Below the pieces are notes generated by a model, which made no database searches, was not told the origin of the DNA, and worked only from the letters and a program-made list of their open reading frames with translations. DNA of 64,000 bases. Source: CAZIOH01 sp964540815 (lineage in GTDB: Bacteria; Myxococcota_A; Polyangia; Fen-1088). The stretch covers positions 1 through 64,000 of the forward strand of contig CAZIOH010000017.1 in NCBI GenBank assembly GCA_964540815.1, in the 5' to 3' direction. Within the stretch, counting starts at the first letter, position 1; every line of letters starts with the position of its first letter. A program made the translations under genes and the position numbers. Of this stretch, positions 54,774-63,678 are shown piece after piece.

Positions 54774-55873
54774 CCGCCTCTCCGCTCTCCGCTCTCGCAG
54801 CTCCCGCCGATTCTCCCGCGCGACGGGGTGCGCGCCCGCCCGCCGTGGATTCGCCCGGGCATGCTTCGCCCGGGCTACCCGAGGCCGCCCGCCGCATCCG
54901 GATCGGCATGCCCCACCTCGATGCCGGCGGTCTGTCCGAGAACTGGCTCTTCCGGGCGGCGGGTGATCTGCACTGGGAGGCCATCACCCGGCGCCTCGGC
55001 GTGGCGAGCCACGAGATCGAGACCGCCGACCGCAAGCGCCTGTATCCGATGGTCATCGCGCTGCGGGCCCGTTACGGGGCTCCGCTGGCGGCGGTGCGCG
55101 AGAACGACGTCCTCACCTGGAGCCACGTCGACGTGGTCCCCTGCGGGGGCGCCTGCGCCCGCGGCCTGCTGGTGGCGCGGGTGGGCGAGCTGCGCTTCTC
55201 GGTCGAGCTCTTGACCTCCTTCGCGCAGCGGAAGGAGGACGGATCCCTGGGCACGGCGCTCCCCGCCGCGCGGCTGGGCGCGCGCTGGGAGGTCGCGGTC
55301 CCCGAGCCCGGGTTTCGCCTCGGTGGCGCGCGCGAGCCTGCGGTCGACCTCGCGGAGCTGGCCCGGGCCGCCCGACGGGGACAACCGATGGCGGACGGGT
55401 TCTGCGGGCCCGCCCTCGCCACCGGGCGGCCTCCCCTCGACCAGGTGGCGTATCAGCCGTCGCCCTACGCAGACTACAACGGCGTGGGCCTGCTGTACTT
55501 CGCGTCGTACGTCACCATCGCCGCGGGGGCGGAGCGCCACATGATGCACCGGCGCGGGTGGGCGTCGCGTGCGGGGGCCGCGACCGACTGGGCGCTCGCC
55601 ACCTCGCCGGTGCGGCGCGACCTCTTCTTTCACGCGAACCTGCCCCTCGGCGAGTCCATCCGCACCGAGCTCCTCGCGGTCGAGGAGGAGCTCGACGCCG
55701 ATGCCGCGCTCGAGGACCGCATCGTCGGCGCGGGTGGCCCGACCATCAAGACCCGGCTCCGTCTGCGTCGCGCGGGGGCCGAGCAACCCGACGGTGCACC
55801 CGGGGGGGCCAGCCTCATGGCCGACGTGGTCTCACGGCACGCGGTGCTCCCGGTCGGGGGCCAGCGCCCATGA
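54770..55873 (+). CDS. LnmK-like (Pnap_2097-type) double hot-dog protein
   Basis: The 367-residue protein has GMPHLDAGGLSENWLFRAAGD at the start of the domain, RKEDGSLGTALPAA, DYNGVGLLYFASYVTIA and DWALATSPVRRDLFFHANL. These match the Pnap_2097/LnmK family, related to the LnmK acyltransferase/decarboxylase that makes propionyl-ACP from methylmalonyl-CoA. The catalytic Tyr of LnmK may correspond to one in the YNG or YFASY segments. Some Nit1C clusters carry it; most do not. The GTG start overlaps the AIR-synthase stop, and the stop overlaps the glycosyltransferase ATG. About 40 N-terminal residues are Pro/Ala-rich and probably disordered. Confidence 0.75.
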   Translation: MTASPLSALAAPADSPARRGARPPAVDSPGHASPGLPEAARRIRIGMPHLDAGGLSENWLFRAAGDLHWEAITRRLGVASHEIETADRKRLYPMVIALRARYGAPLAAVRENDVLTWSHVDVVPCGGACARGLLVARVGELRFSVELLTSFAQRKEDGSLGTALPAARLGARWEVAVPEPGFRLGGAREPAVDLAELARAARRGQPMADGFCGPALATGRPPLDQVAYQPSPYADYNGVGLLYFASYVTIAAGAERHMMHRRGWASRAGAATDWALATSPVRRDLFFHANLPLGESIRTELLAVEEELDADAALEDRIVGAGGPTIKTRLRLRRAGAEQPDGAPGGASLMADVVSRHAVLPVGGQRP

Positions 55874-57072
55874 CGCCCATGACATCCATGACAGGCTCGG
55901 TCGGACTCTTCACTTACTCGACGGTGCCGCGCGGGAGCGTGGTGCACACGGCGCACCTCGCCGACGGGCTGGTCGAGGCGGGCTGGGACGTCACCCTCTA
56001 CGCGCTCGACAAGGACGGCCGGGGGTTCTTTCGCCCGACGCGGGCTCGGCAGTGCCTGGTGCCGGCGGGGCCGGCCCCGGGCGCCGACACCGCGGCGCTC
56101 GTGGCGCAGCGGACCGAGGAGCTGGCCGACTACCTGCTCCGCGCGCGACCGCTGCACGATCTCTTTCACGCGCAGGACTGCCTCAGCGCCAGCGGCCTGC
56201 TGGCGGTCCGCGCGCGCGGACTCCCCGTGCGCATCGTGCGCACGGTTCACCACGTCGAGCGCTTCGTCGATCCCGACCTCGACGCCTGCCAGACCCGGTC
56301 GATCCGCGAGGCGGATCTGTGCTTGACGGTGAGCGCGGCCGCGCGCCGAGACGTCGCCGCCGGCTTCGGGGTGCAGAGCGCGGTGGTCGGCAACGGCGTG
56401 GATTGCCTGCGCTTCGCGCGTCCCGCGGTGGAGCGGGTCAGGGCCTGGCGGGACCGCCTGCTCGGTGGCGCCGCGCAGGCGCCAGGTCCGGTGGTGCTGG
56501 CGGTGGGCGGGATCGAGCCGCGCAAGAACAGCCTCCGGGTCCTCGCGGCCTTCGCGCGGGTGCGGGCCCACCATCCCCGGGCCCAGCTCTGGCTGCTCGG
56601 CGGCGCGACGGTCCTCGACCACGGGGCCTATCGCGCCGCCTTCTGGCAGGCGCACGCGGCGCTGCCCGCCGACATCCGCTCGGGGGTGGTCGAGCTCGGC
56701 GTGCTCGGCGAGGACGACGTGCCCTCCATCTTTCACCTGGCGGATGCGCTGGTGATGCCGTCCTTGCACGAGGGCTTCGGCCTGGCGGCGCTCGAGGCCC
56801 TGGCGGCGGGGATCCCGCTGGTGGCTTCCGCGCGGCCCCCCTTCACCGAGTTCCTGGACCCCTCCTGCGCCATCCTGGTCGATCCCGAGGACGAGGCCGC
56901 CATCGCCGACGGTCTCCTGACCGCGCTTCGCGCCGACGACGAGCCCCGCCGCGCGGCCGGACGCCGGCGCGCCGCCGCGCACGGCTGGGCTGGGGTCGCG
57001 CTCCGACACGGCGTGCACTACGAAAGGACCATCCGTCATGCCCGAGATGCACTTCACGGTTCGCTGGCCTGA
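55870..57072 (+). CDS. MSMEG_0565-family glycosyltransferase (GT4)
   Basis: The 400-residue GT-B enzyme has the N-terminal Rossmann start VGLFTYSTVPRGSVVHTAHL and the linker strand AVVGNGVDCLRF. The retaining GT4 nucleotide-sugar motif is PSLHEGFGLAALEA (E-x7-E), with DDVPSIFHLADALVMPS before it. It is a constant cluster member, which implies that the Nit1C product or intermediate is glycosylated. Donor and acceptor are unknown. The ATG overlaps the LnmK-like stop by 4 bases. Its last 35 bases overlap the next gene in another frame. Confidence 0.92.
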   Translation: MTPMTSMTGSVGLFTYSTVPRGSVVHTAHLADGLVEAGWDVTLYALDKDGRGFFRPTRARQCLVPAGPAPGADTAALVAQRTEELADYLLRARPLHDLFHAQDCLSASGLLAVRARGLPVRIVRTVHHVERFVDPDLDACQTRSIREADLCLTVSAAARRDVAAGFGVQSAVVGNGVDCLRFARPAVERVRAWRDRLLGGAAQAPGPVVLAVGGIEPRKNSLRVLAAFARVRAHHPRAQLWLLGGATVLDHGAYRAAFWQAHAALPADIRSGVVELGVLGEDDVPSIFHLADALVMPSLHEGFGLAALEALAAGIPLVASARPPFTEFLDPSCAILVDPEDEAAIADGLLTALRADDEPRRAAGRRRAAAHGWAGVALRHGVHYERTIRHARDALHGSLA

Positions 57073-57421
57073 GGGCGACGACATGCGCTGCTATTCCCCG
57101 TCCCTGGTCGTGCGCGAGCACCTCGAGGTCGGTCGCGCCTACCCGCTCGCCGAGTTCACCGCGCGCTGCCGCACCCTGCTCGAGCGCGCGTCCGAGCGGG
57201 TCCGCGTCCGGTACGGCTTCGCCTGCTCCGCCGCGCTCGACCAGCTGGCGGCGATCGAGTCGCGGGCCGCCCGGGCGGACGCGGCCGGGTGGGTGCGCGT
57301 GCTCGCCTTCGAGCTCCCTGCGTCCGAGCGCCGCGCCCCCGAGCCGGGGGCGGCGTCGGCCGCGCTCGCCGAGACGGCGGTGACGGTGCCGACGGTGGCG
57401 GGGGAGGTGCGGCGTGGGTGA
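57038..57421 (+). CDS. MSMEG_0570-family nitrogen starvation response protein
   Basis: The 127-residue protein begins MPEMHFTVRWPEGDDMRCYSP, the characteristic start of the MSMEG_0570 family, followed by VVREHLEVGRAYPLAEF and ASERVRVRYGFACSAALDQL. It is a small soluble protein of unknown activity that always travels with Nit1C. It overlaps the glycosyltransferase gene by 35 bases and the flavin oxidoreductase gene by 8, both in other frames. The last 30 residues (Ala/Glu-rich) fall beyond the conserved part. Confidence 0.85.
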   Translation: MPEMHFTVRWPEGDDMRCYSPSLVVREHLEVGRAYPLAEFTARCRTLLERASERVRVRYGFACSAALDQLAAIESRAARADAAGWVRVLAFELPASERRAPEPGAASAALAETAVTVPTVAGEVRRG

Positions 57422-58802
57422 CGGGCGGCCAGAGCACGCGCTCGGCGCCCGCCGGCAGGTGGTGGTGGTGGGCGGCGGCCAGGCCGGGCTCGCGATGAGC
57501 TACTGCCTCAAGCAGCGGGGCCTCGACCACGTGGTGCTCGAGAAGCACCGGGTGGGCTTCGAGTGGCGCGAGCGCCGCTGGGACTCCTTCTGCCTGGTCA
57601 CCCCGAACTGGCAGTGCCGCTTGCCCGGTCATCCATACGCCGGCCCCGAGCCGACTGGGTTCATGGGCAAGGGCGCGATCGTCGATTACGTCGAGTCCTA
57701 TGCCCGCGGCTTCGGGCTGCCGGTGATCGAGGGCGCCTCCGCCACGGCGCTGCGGCCTTGCCCTCCGGCCGGCGGCGGCGCGGGCTCCGGGACCGTCGCC
57801 GTCGCCGCGACCGCCGGGGCGACCGGCGGGTTCGAGCTCGAGACCACCGCCGGCATGTGCCTGGTGTCCGAGGTGGTGGTGGCCACCGGCGGCTACCACA
57901 TCCCGCAGATCCCCCGGCTCGGCGAGCGACTGCCCGACGCGCTCCTGCAGATGCACTCGTCGGAGTATCGGCGCCCCGAGCAGCTGCCTCCCGGCGCGGT
58001 CCTGGTGATCGGCTCCGGGCAGTCGGGCTGTCAGATCGCCGAGGATCTGCACCTGGCGGGGCGGCGCGCGCACCTCAGCGTCGGCAGCGCGCCGCGCACC
58101 GCCCGCCGCTACCGTGGCAGGGACGTGGTGGAGTGGCTGGAGGACATGGGGTACTACCGCCTGCCCGTCGAGCAGCATCCACTCAAGGAGCGGGTCCGGG
58201 CCAAGGCCAACCACTACGTGACCGGACGCGACGGAGGGCGGGACATCGACCTGCGCGCGCGGGCCCGCGAGGGGATGCGCCTGCATGGCCGCCTGGTCGG
58301 GGTCGCGCGCGGCGTCGGCGTCCTGCAGTTCGCCGGCGATCTGCAGCAGAACCTCGATCAGGCCGACGCGGTCAGCGAGAGCATCAAGGACTCGATCGAT
58401 CGCCACATCGAATCCCGTGGCATCGATGCGCCGACGGAGCCACGCTATGTGCCGCTCTGGCAGCCCGTGCCCGGTGAAGGAGAGACCCTGGATCTCGCCG
58501 CGGCCGGGATCTCGACGGTGATCTGGTGCACCGGGTTTCGCACCGACTACCGCTGGATCGAGGCGCCCATCTTCAACGGCAGCGGCTATCCGGTGCACGC
58601 CCGCGGGGTGACCGCGGTGCCCGGGCTCTACTTCCTGGGGCTGCCCTGGCTGCACACCTGGGGGTCGGGTCGCTTCTCGGGGGTGGCAGCCGACGCCGAG
58701 CACCTGGCCGAGACCATCGATCGCCGCCTCGGCGCCACGGCGGCGGCGCCGAACGGTCGCGGTCGCCCCGCCGGTCTCAACGCGCTGGCGCTCGGCTCCT
58801 GA
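57414..58802 (+). CDS. MSMEG_0569-family flavin-dependent oxidoreductase
   Basis: The 462-residue FAD-dependent enzyme resembles flavin monooxygenases. The FAD-binding motif is VVVGGGQAGLAMSYCLKQRG, a second Rossmann motif VIGSGQSGCQIAEDL would bind NADPH, and WDSFCLVTPNWQCRLPGHPY is a family block. The C-terminal WCTGFRTDYRWIEAP and GLYFLGLPWLHTWGSGRF complete it. Nit1C flavoenzymes may oxidise an intermediate in nitrile or cyanide conversion. GTG 57414 is the only start before the motif and overlaps the previous gene by 8 bases. It ends the cluster; the 55 bases after it show no terminator. Confidence 0.92.
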   Translation: MGDGRPEHALGARRQVVVVGGGQAGLAMSYCLKQRGLDHVVLEKHRVGFEWRERRWDSFCLVTPNWQCRLPGHPYAGPEPTGFMGKGAIVDYVESYARGFGLPVIEGASATALRPCPPAGGGAGSGTVAVAATAGATGGFELETTAGMCLVSEVVVATGGYHIPQIPRLGERLPDALLQMHSSEYRRPEQLPPGAVLVIGSGQSGCQIAEDLHLAGRRAHLSVGSAPRTARRYRGRDVVEWLEDMGYYRLPVEQHPLKERVRAKANHYVTGRDGGRDIDLRARAREGMRLHGRLVGVARGVGVLQFAGDLQQNLDQADAVSESIKDSIDRHIESRGIDAPTEPRYVPLWQPVPGEGETLDLAAAGISTVIWCTGFRTDYRWIEAPIFNGSGYPVHARGVTAVPGLYFLGLPWLHTWGSGRFSGVAADAEHLAETIDRRLGATAAAPNGRGRPAGLNALALGS

Positions 58803-58857
58803 GCCGGCCGGCGGATTCCTTGGAAAGCCCGACCGCCAGCTGCTAGAGATCGAGATC

Positions 58858-59298
58858 ATGTGGCGACCCAAGCTCGGCGCCGCGATGCCCGTCATCGCGG
58901 GTCTGCTCCTCGGTGTGGCATTGGCCCCGGCGTGTCGCAAGGACGTGGGGCCGCCGCCGACGACGACGGCCGAGGTCCCCGTGTCCGCGGCGCCAGCTCC
59001 GTCGCTGGCACCGGCGCCGCCGGTCGGGGCGGCCACCCGCGTCGAGGTCCAGGTCACCGAGTCGGGCTTCGTGCCCGATACGATCCCCGGGCAGGTCGGC
59101 AAGCCCATCACCCTGGTCGTGACGCGCAAGACCGACCGCACCTGCGCGCGCGAGCTCGTGATCAAGGGCCAGCCCGGCAAGACCGAGCTCCCGCTCGATC
59201 ACGGCGTCGAGGTGACCTTCACCCCCGCCGCCGCCGGTCGCCTGCCCTTCGGCTGCGCCATGGGGATGATGGTGAGCGGCACCTTCGACATCCACTGA
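58858..59298 (+). CDS. Cupredoxin-like lipoprotein
   Basis: The 146-residue protein has a signal peptide with lipobox LAPAC, a short Pro/Thr/Ala spacer, and a cupredoxin fold domain (about 60-146: VEVQVTESGFVPDTIPGQVG, ITLVVTRKTDRTCARELVI, FTPAAAGRLPFGCAMGMMVS). Possible copper ligands are the Cys and Met residues of TCAREL and FGCAMGMM. The usual type-1 His is replaced or shifted, which resembles EfeO-like and CopZ-like cupredoxins. It probably carries electrons or copper in the periplasm. It sits 55 bases after the Nit1C cluster but is probably separate. Confidence 0.85.
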   Translation: MWRPKLGAAMPVIAGLLLGVALAPACRKDVGPPPTTTAEVPVSAAPAPSLAPAPPVGAATRVEVQVTESGFVPDTIPGQVGKPITLVVTRKTDRTCARELVIKGQPGKTELPLDHGVEVTFTPAAAGRLPFGCAMGMMVSGTFDIH

Positions 59299-59321
59299 CC
59301 AGGGGACTAGGTGTCGCGGGC

Positions 59322-61121
59322 TCAGGCGTCGGCGACGCGGCGGCCGGGCAGGCGGCGGACGACGCCACGGGGCCTCGGCGGTGACTTCGGGGCCCTGCCA
59401 TTCGGCTTCGGGAGGTGCTCCGCCAGCATCGACACCTTCGAGACCAGCCCGTCGGGCTCCGAGCCCGGCTTCATGCCGGGGACCGCGTGGCGGGGCTCCG
59501 CGACCGAGTCCACCGACAGGCGCAGCCGCAGGCCCGAGATGGACTCGAGCAGATCGCCCTTGCGGCGGGTGGCCCACAGCTCGAGCTCGGGATCCCCGTC
59601 CACCTCGATGCGCAGGTCGATGGTCTTGCGGTGGACCTGGCAACGGATGGCCCGCACCAGACGGCTGTGGGTCCGGTCGAGCGCGTCCGCGACGCGCAGA
59701 AACGCCGTGAGGTAACGGACCCTCTCGCGCGCGGTTCGCGACAGCGCGCAGAAACGCTCGTGCCGCCTCGGCGCCGACTTGCGCTCCTTCTCGCTCGGTG
59801 GCTCGGCCTTGCGGTGGTAGCGCGCGGTGAGGGCGATGATCTCCACCTCCTCCCGCGAGAACCCGGCCATCTCGTTGGTCTCGATCAGGTACTGGCTGTG
59901 CTGGTGGTGCTTGTCGGGCGAGATGTACATGCCCGTGTCGTGCAGGAGCGCGCTGAACTCCAGCAGCTCGCCGTCGCTCTCGGGCAAGCCGTGGAGCGCC
60001 CGCGTCTGGTCGAAGAGCGAGAGCGCCAGGCGCGCCACCTGCTGCGCGTGGGCCTCGTCGAACTGACACCGCCGCGCCAGCGCCATCACGCTGCGCCGCC
60101 GCAGATCCGGGAACTCCTCGGCCATGAGGATCCCCGGCCGGTGGGTGGCGATGTAGTCGGCCACGATGCCCTCGCGCACGGCGCCGTCCGCGATGGTCGC
60201 CTCGGTGGCGCCCGCCAGCTCGAGCGCGGCCCGCAGCACCATCGCGCCCGGCAGGATGGTGTCGGCCCGCCGCGCGTCGAGCCCCGGCAGGCGGGTCCGC
60301 TCCTCCAGCGTCATCCGACCGAGCCGTTGCTCGAGCTCGATCAGCGCCTCCTGCGTGAGCACCGTCGGGATGCCGTCGCCGCGGTCGCCGCGGTCGCCGC
60401 GGTCACCACGGCCACTGCCACCGCCTCCCCCTGCTCCGCCGTTCCCGCTGCCGGCGAGGGCGCTGTTCAGCGCGGCCAGCGCCGACGCCGTGCCCGAGCT
60501 CAACGCCACGAAGTCGAACCCCATGGCCGTGATGCGTCCGATCACCGGCGCCAGCGACTGGCGGATGCGCGCCCGCAGGCTGGCCAGCTCGCGCGCGCTC
60601 GGGGGATCGGAGGCGGCCCACTCCTCCGACAGGCGGATCACCCCCAGCTTGAGCGAGTCGATGAAGTAGCACTCGCGGGCGTCGGCCAGGATCACCTCCA
60701 GCGAGCCGCCCCCGAGATCGAGCAGCGCCACCCGGCGGCCATCGAGGTTCAAGGTTCCGCGCGCGCCGAGGTAGATCAGACGGCCCTCCTCCTGGCCGCG
60801 GATCACCTGGATGTCGATCCCGATCTCGTCCCGCGCGGCGCGCACGAACTCCCCGCCGTTCTGCGCCTCGCGCACGGCGCTGGTGGCGATGGCGACGAGG
60901 GCGTCCGGGCGGTACCGGTCGACGATTCGACGCAGCGACGCCAGCGCCTCGAGGCCACGCCGGAACACCTCGGGAGGGATCACGCCCGTCCGCAGGGAGG
61001 TCTCTCCGAGCCGCACCATCTCCTTGGCCCGCGCCAGCACCTCGACCCGTCCATCGGACTGGACCTGGACGATGAGCACGTGAAACGAGTTCGATCCAAC
61101 ATCCAGCGCTGCGATACGCAC
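59322..61121 (-). CDS. Ppx/GppA phosphatase with C-terminal HD domain
   Basis: The 599-residue exopolyphosphatase/pppGpp phosphatase family protein has an ASKHA ATPase-like N-terminal half: MRIAALDVGSNSFHVLIVQ, ATSAVREAQNGGEF, GQEEGRLIYLGA and LLDLGGGSLEVIL. The C-terminal half is HD-type, with FSALLHDTGMYI and HHQHSQYLI (HD-box-like), and is longer than GppA. It degrades polyphosphate or removes a phosphate from pppGpp. A Gly/Arg/Asp insert (GRGDRGDRGDRGDG) near residue 240 is not part of the family and derives from a 9-base repeat. It stands alone, divergent from nothing obvious. Confidence 0.92.
   Translation of the reverse strand: MRIAALDVGSNSFHVLIVQVQSDGRVEVLARAKEMVRLGETSLRTGVIPPEVFRRGLEALASLRRIVDRYRPDALVAIATSAVREAQNGGEFVRAARDEIGIDIQVIRGQEEGRLIYLGARGTLNLDGRRVALLDLGGGSLEVILADARECYFIDSLKLGVIRLSEEWAASDPPSARELASLRARIRQSLAPVIGRITAMGFDFVALSSGTASALAALNSALAGSGNGGAGGGGGSGRGDRGDRGDRGDGIPTVLTQEALIELEQRLGRMTLEERTRLPGLDARRADTILPGAMVLRAALELAGATEATIADGAVREGIVADYIATHRPGILMAEEFPDLRRRSVMALARRCQFDEAHAQQVARLALSLFDQTRALHGLPESDGELLEFSALLHDTGMYISPDKHHQHSQYLIETNEMAGFSREEVEIIALTARYHRKAEPPSEKERKSAPRRHERFCALSRTARERVRYLTAFLRVADALDRTHSRLVRAIRCQVHRKTIDLRIEVDGDPELELWATRRKGDLLESISGLRLRLSVDSVAEPRHAVPGMKPGSEPDGLVSKVSMLAEHLPKPNGRAPKSPPRPRGVVRRLPGRRVADA
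60375..60410. repeat. 9-base tandem repeat inside ppx-like gene
   Basis: Three perfect copies and one with two changes of a 9-base unit (GTCGCCGCG on the plus strand) encode the repeated Gly-Asp-Arg of the Ppx insert. Multiples of three keep the frame, so copy-number change would alter only linker length. Confidence 0.8.
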
Positions 61122-61264
61122 GTTCCGACGAGCATATCGCCAGCCGCGGCCGGTCGCCGTTCAGAATCGCACAATCTCGTGTCGGGTCGGCAACATCTCG
61201 CGAGCCGCTCTCGCCACCCGAGATTGCCGGCGACGGAGGCATGTCGCCACCCGCACACACGCCC

Positions 61265-63274
61265 TTACGGGAGCTCCGCCTCTCCGACCGCGATCGAGAT
61301 CTCCTGCTTGCCGACGATGAGCGCGCGGGTCGGATGGACGAACCGCGTGCTGATGCGGTAGGGCTCGCCCCGCCGGGTCTCGGACGACGGTCGCAGGGTA
61401 TCGAACGCCGATCCGGGCAAGGACGGCAGCAGCCGCCCTCTCAGGGCGATCCCGTCCTCGCGGCGGGCCAGGCTCACCACGATCGAGCGCGGCGAATAGG
61501 ACTTCTTCAGGTTCTCGACGTAGTCGCGCAAGGACTCCGGGGGGGCGATGTCGGGGCGCGCGCTGGCACCGGCCGACACCTCGATGCGCAGCACCTGGTT
61601 CGCGGCGTTCTCGGGTATCACCACCGACAGGGTCTCGGTCAGCTCAGCCCCCGAGGCATACGGGCGCAGCGCCACCCGCAACGGGACCGTATCGCCCGGT
61701 CGGATCCTTCCGCCCGGCGACGACACGCCCACGATCTCCGCGACGTCGTGCCGGAAGCCGAGGTCGAAGGACAGGTCGATGCCGTCGAGGACGACCGGCT
61801 CGAAGGGGTTGAAGAGCAGGTCGCCGACCGCGCGCAGTCCGCGCGACAGCAGCACGACGAGCTTCGATGCCCCCTCGCTGGAGAAGAGCTCATCGTCGAG
61901 CTCGATGGGGGGCAACCCCCGCACGACGAGCCGCGCGTGCACGTCCAGCATCATGTCGGCGGGCGTCGGCTCGGCGTCGCTGACGGCGGTCGTGGCGACC
62001 AGCCCGGCCAGCATGGGCGTGAGGCGGCGGTTGCGGGCGACCTCGGCCCTGAAGATCCGGGGCTCGGCGCGAGGCGACGTCACCCGCACGGTGATCGGCA
62101 CCATCGAGGCGCGCAGCCCGAGATCGCCCACGATGCACGCTTGCCGGTCCTGGACCAGCGCGCCGAGCTCGTGCAGCGGCGACGACAGCTTCATGGACTG
62201 CGAGAGGCTGGGCACGATGGCGTGAATCTCGGCGTCCACCAGCGGCAGATACATCTCCCCGGCGCCCATCATGGGATGGCCGAACGCGAGCAACTTGCCC
62301 CCGCCGACGTAGGTCACCGTCCCGGTCGCGACCGCGCTCATGTCGCCCTGGATCAGCGCGACCGCCACCGCCGAGCCCGGGACCGCCACGCCAACCGGCA
62401 GCCGGCCCGGCGCCGCGGCCCTGTCGCTGCGCGCTCCCCCGTGAGGTGACGATTCCACACCGCCCACACCGCCGCCGCCGCCGCCGTGCACGGCGGCGAG
62501 CCCGACCGCCGCCAGCTCTTCGGTGAAGTCCCCCAGCACCTTCCCTGACACCCCCGCCACCGTCAGAGCCAAGGAGACCGGCCGAAGCTCCATCGCTCCC
62601 CCCGACGCTGCCGTCTCGGTCGGTGTCGATCGCGCTTTCGGTGTCGCATCCTCCGCGCCGTCTCCACCCTCGGCGATCGTCACGACCGCCGGGTCGCCGG
62701 GGCTGTGCGGGCCGGGCGCGGCGGCTTCGAGTGGAGCCAGACGGCGCGGCCGGCGCGCCTCCGCCAGCATCGCCTCGATGGGCGTGACCCCCGCCAGCGG
62801 CTCCTTCGAGAAGTTCCAGGCGTAGGCGAGGGCGCCCATCAGCTTGCCGTCGATGTACACCGGGCTGCCGCTCATCCCGGCGGCGATCCCGGTGAACGCG
62901 ACGCGCGGGTCGTCGGCCTTCACCAGGATCACGTCCTGCCGGGGCAGGAAGTTTCGCAGGATCGCCACGACCTCGACCGCGAAGGGCTCGGGCCGTGTCC
63001 CCGCGAACACGGTCAGCGCCTGCCCGCGCATCCCGGGGCGCACCTCGTCGAGGCGCAAGATCGGGACAGGGTTCGCCACCGGGTTCGGCGCCGGTCCTCG
63101 TACCGGGACGGGCGCCGACACCGACGTCGTCCCCGCCGCGTCCGTTCGGGCTAGGGCCGCCTCGGACGGGGGCCGCCTCGCGGGCTTGGCCGCGAGCCCG
63201 CCGAGGCACAGGAACCCGACCGCCGCGAAGCGCACGGCGGCCGATCGAGGCGCTCGAGGATGCGCAGGCGACAA
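61265..63274 (-). CDS. SpoIVB-like S55 peptidase domain protein
   Basis: The 669-residue exported protein carries the S55 (SpoIVB) peptidase fold. ILRLDEVRPGMRGQALTVFAG begins it, and the catalytic Ser lies in AAGMSGSPVYIDGKLMGAL. Ser, His and Asp candidates also occur in LLAFGHPMMGAG and in a following YLPLVDAEIHA. A beta-rich C-terminal region (about 420-669) may bind peptidoglycan or substrate. TTG 63274 has AGGGTGG 6 bases upstream and gives a full signal peptide (RFAAVGFLCLGGLAA); GTG 63235 is an alternative. S55 proteins are known as sporulation and membrane-stress proteases, and in Myxococcota they are common. A Gly-rich loop near residue 275 is local. Confidence 0.85.
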   Translation of the reverse strand: MSPAHPRAPRSAAVRFAAVGFLCLGGLAAKPARRPPSEAALARTDAAGTTSVSAPVPVRGPAPNPVANPVPILRLDEVRPGMRGQALTVFAGTRPEPFAVEVVAILRNFLPRQDVILVKADDPRVAFTGIAAGMSGSPVYIDGKLMGALAYAWNFSKEPLAGVTPIEAMLAEARRPRRLAPLEAAAPGPHSPGDPAVVTIAEGGDGAEDATPKARSTPTETAASGGAMELRPVSLALTVAGVSGKVLGDFTEELAAVGLAAVHGGGGGGVGGVESSPHGGARSDRAAAPGRLPVGVAVPGSAVAVALIQGDMSAVATGTVTYVGGGKLLAFGHPMMGAGEMYLPLVDAEIHAIVPSLSQSMKLSSPLHELGALVQDRQACIVGDLGLRASMVPITVRVTSPRAEPRIFRAEVARNRRLTPMLAGLVATTAVSDAEPTPADMMLDVHARLVVRGLPPIELDDELFSSEGASKLVVLLSRGLRAVGDLLFNPFEPVVLDGIDLSFDLGFRHDVAEIVGVSSPGGRIRPGDTVPLRVALRPYASGAELTETLSVVIPENAANQVLRIEVSAGASARPDIAPPESLRDYVENLKKSYSPRSIVVSLARREDGIALRGRLLPSLPGSAFDTLRPSSETRRGEPYRISTRFVHPTRALIVGKQEISIAVGEAELP

Positions 63275-63280
63275 GGCGCG

Positions 63281-63287
63281 CCACCCT
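63281..63287 (-). promoter_or_regulatory. Ribosome-binding site for S55 peptidase (TTG start)
   Basis: The minus strand reads AGGGTGG, 6 bases before TTG 63274. This supports TTG over GTG 63235, which has no such site, and extends the signal peptide by 13 residues. Confidence 0.6.
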
Positions 63288-63422
63288 AACAGGGCGCGGC
63301 GGAACGGACCAGTCGACGTTGACTTCAACGGGTCACTGGCGGATATTCGATCGGTCCTTCTCCCTCCCTCGGCCCGCCCGTCGGTCCGCCCCTCCGCCCT
63401 TGCCCCAAGGAGCTGCACACGC

Positions 63423-63653
63423 ATGAAGTTCTTACGGATCGCCCTCGGTCTCTCCGTGACGCTGGCTGGCATGGGCCTCGGGATGGCGGGTTGTGGTCCA
63501 GAAGAGAAGTACTGCGCCAAGGAGAACATGACCTGCGCGCAGGTGAAGGTGAACATGGACCAGCAAGCCGCGGCCGCTGCTGCGGCGGCTGCCGCCGCGG
63601 CAGACGCAGGCGATCCGAACGCCAAGGAAGCCAGCATCATGGGCAACCCCTGA
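63423..63653 (+). CDS. Small lipoprotein with polyalanine stretch
   Basis: The 76-residue protein has a signal peptide with lipobox GMAGC (Cys24). A short Cys/Met segment (CGPEEKYCAKENMTCAQ) is followed by 12 consecutive alanines and a Gly/Pro-poor tail. AAGGAG at 63407-63412 lies 10 bases before the ATG. I do not recognise a family. The three further cysteines may form a disulfide or bind metal. Next comes argC on the same strand, 25 bases on. Confidence 0.65.
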   Translation: MKFLRIALGLSVTLAGMGLGMAGCGPEEKYCAKENMTCAQVKVNMDQQAAAAAAAAAAAADAGDPNAKEASIMGNP

Positions 63654-63670
63654 GCTATGCCTGAGCTATG
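63649..63670. repeat. Direct tandem duplication of 11 bases at lipoprotein stop
   Basis: CCTGAGCTATG occurs twice back to back (63649-63659, 63660-63670). The first copy contains the lipoprotein stop TGA. The second lies in the leader before argC. This is a recent slip-type duplication, or possibly a sequencing artefact. Confidence 0.75.
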
Positions 63671-63678
63671 ATTGAGGG

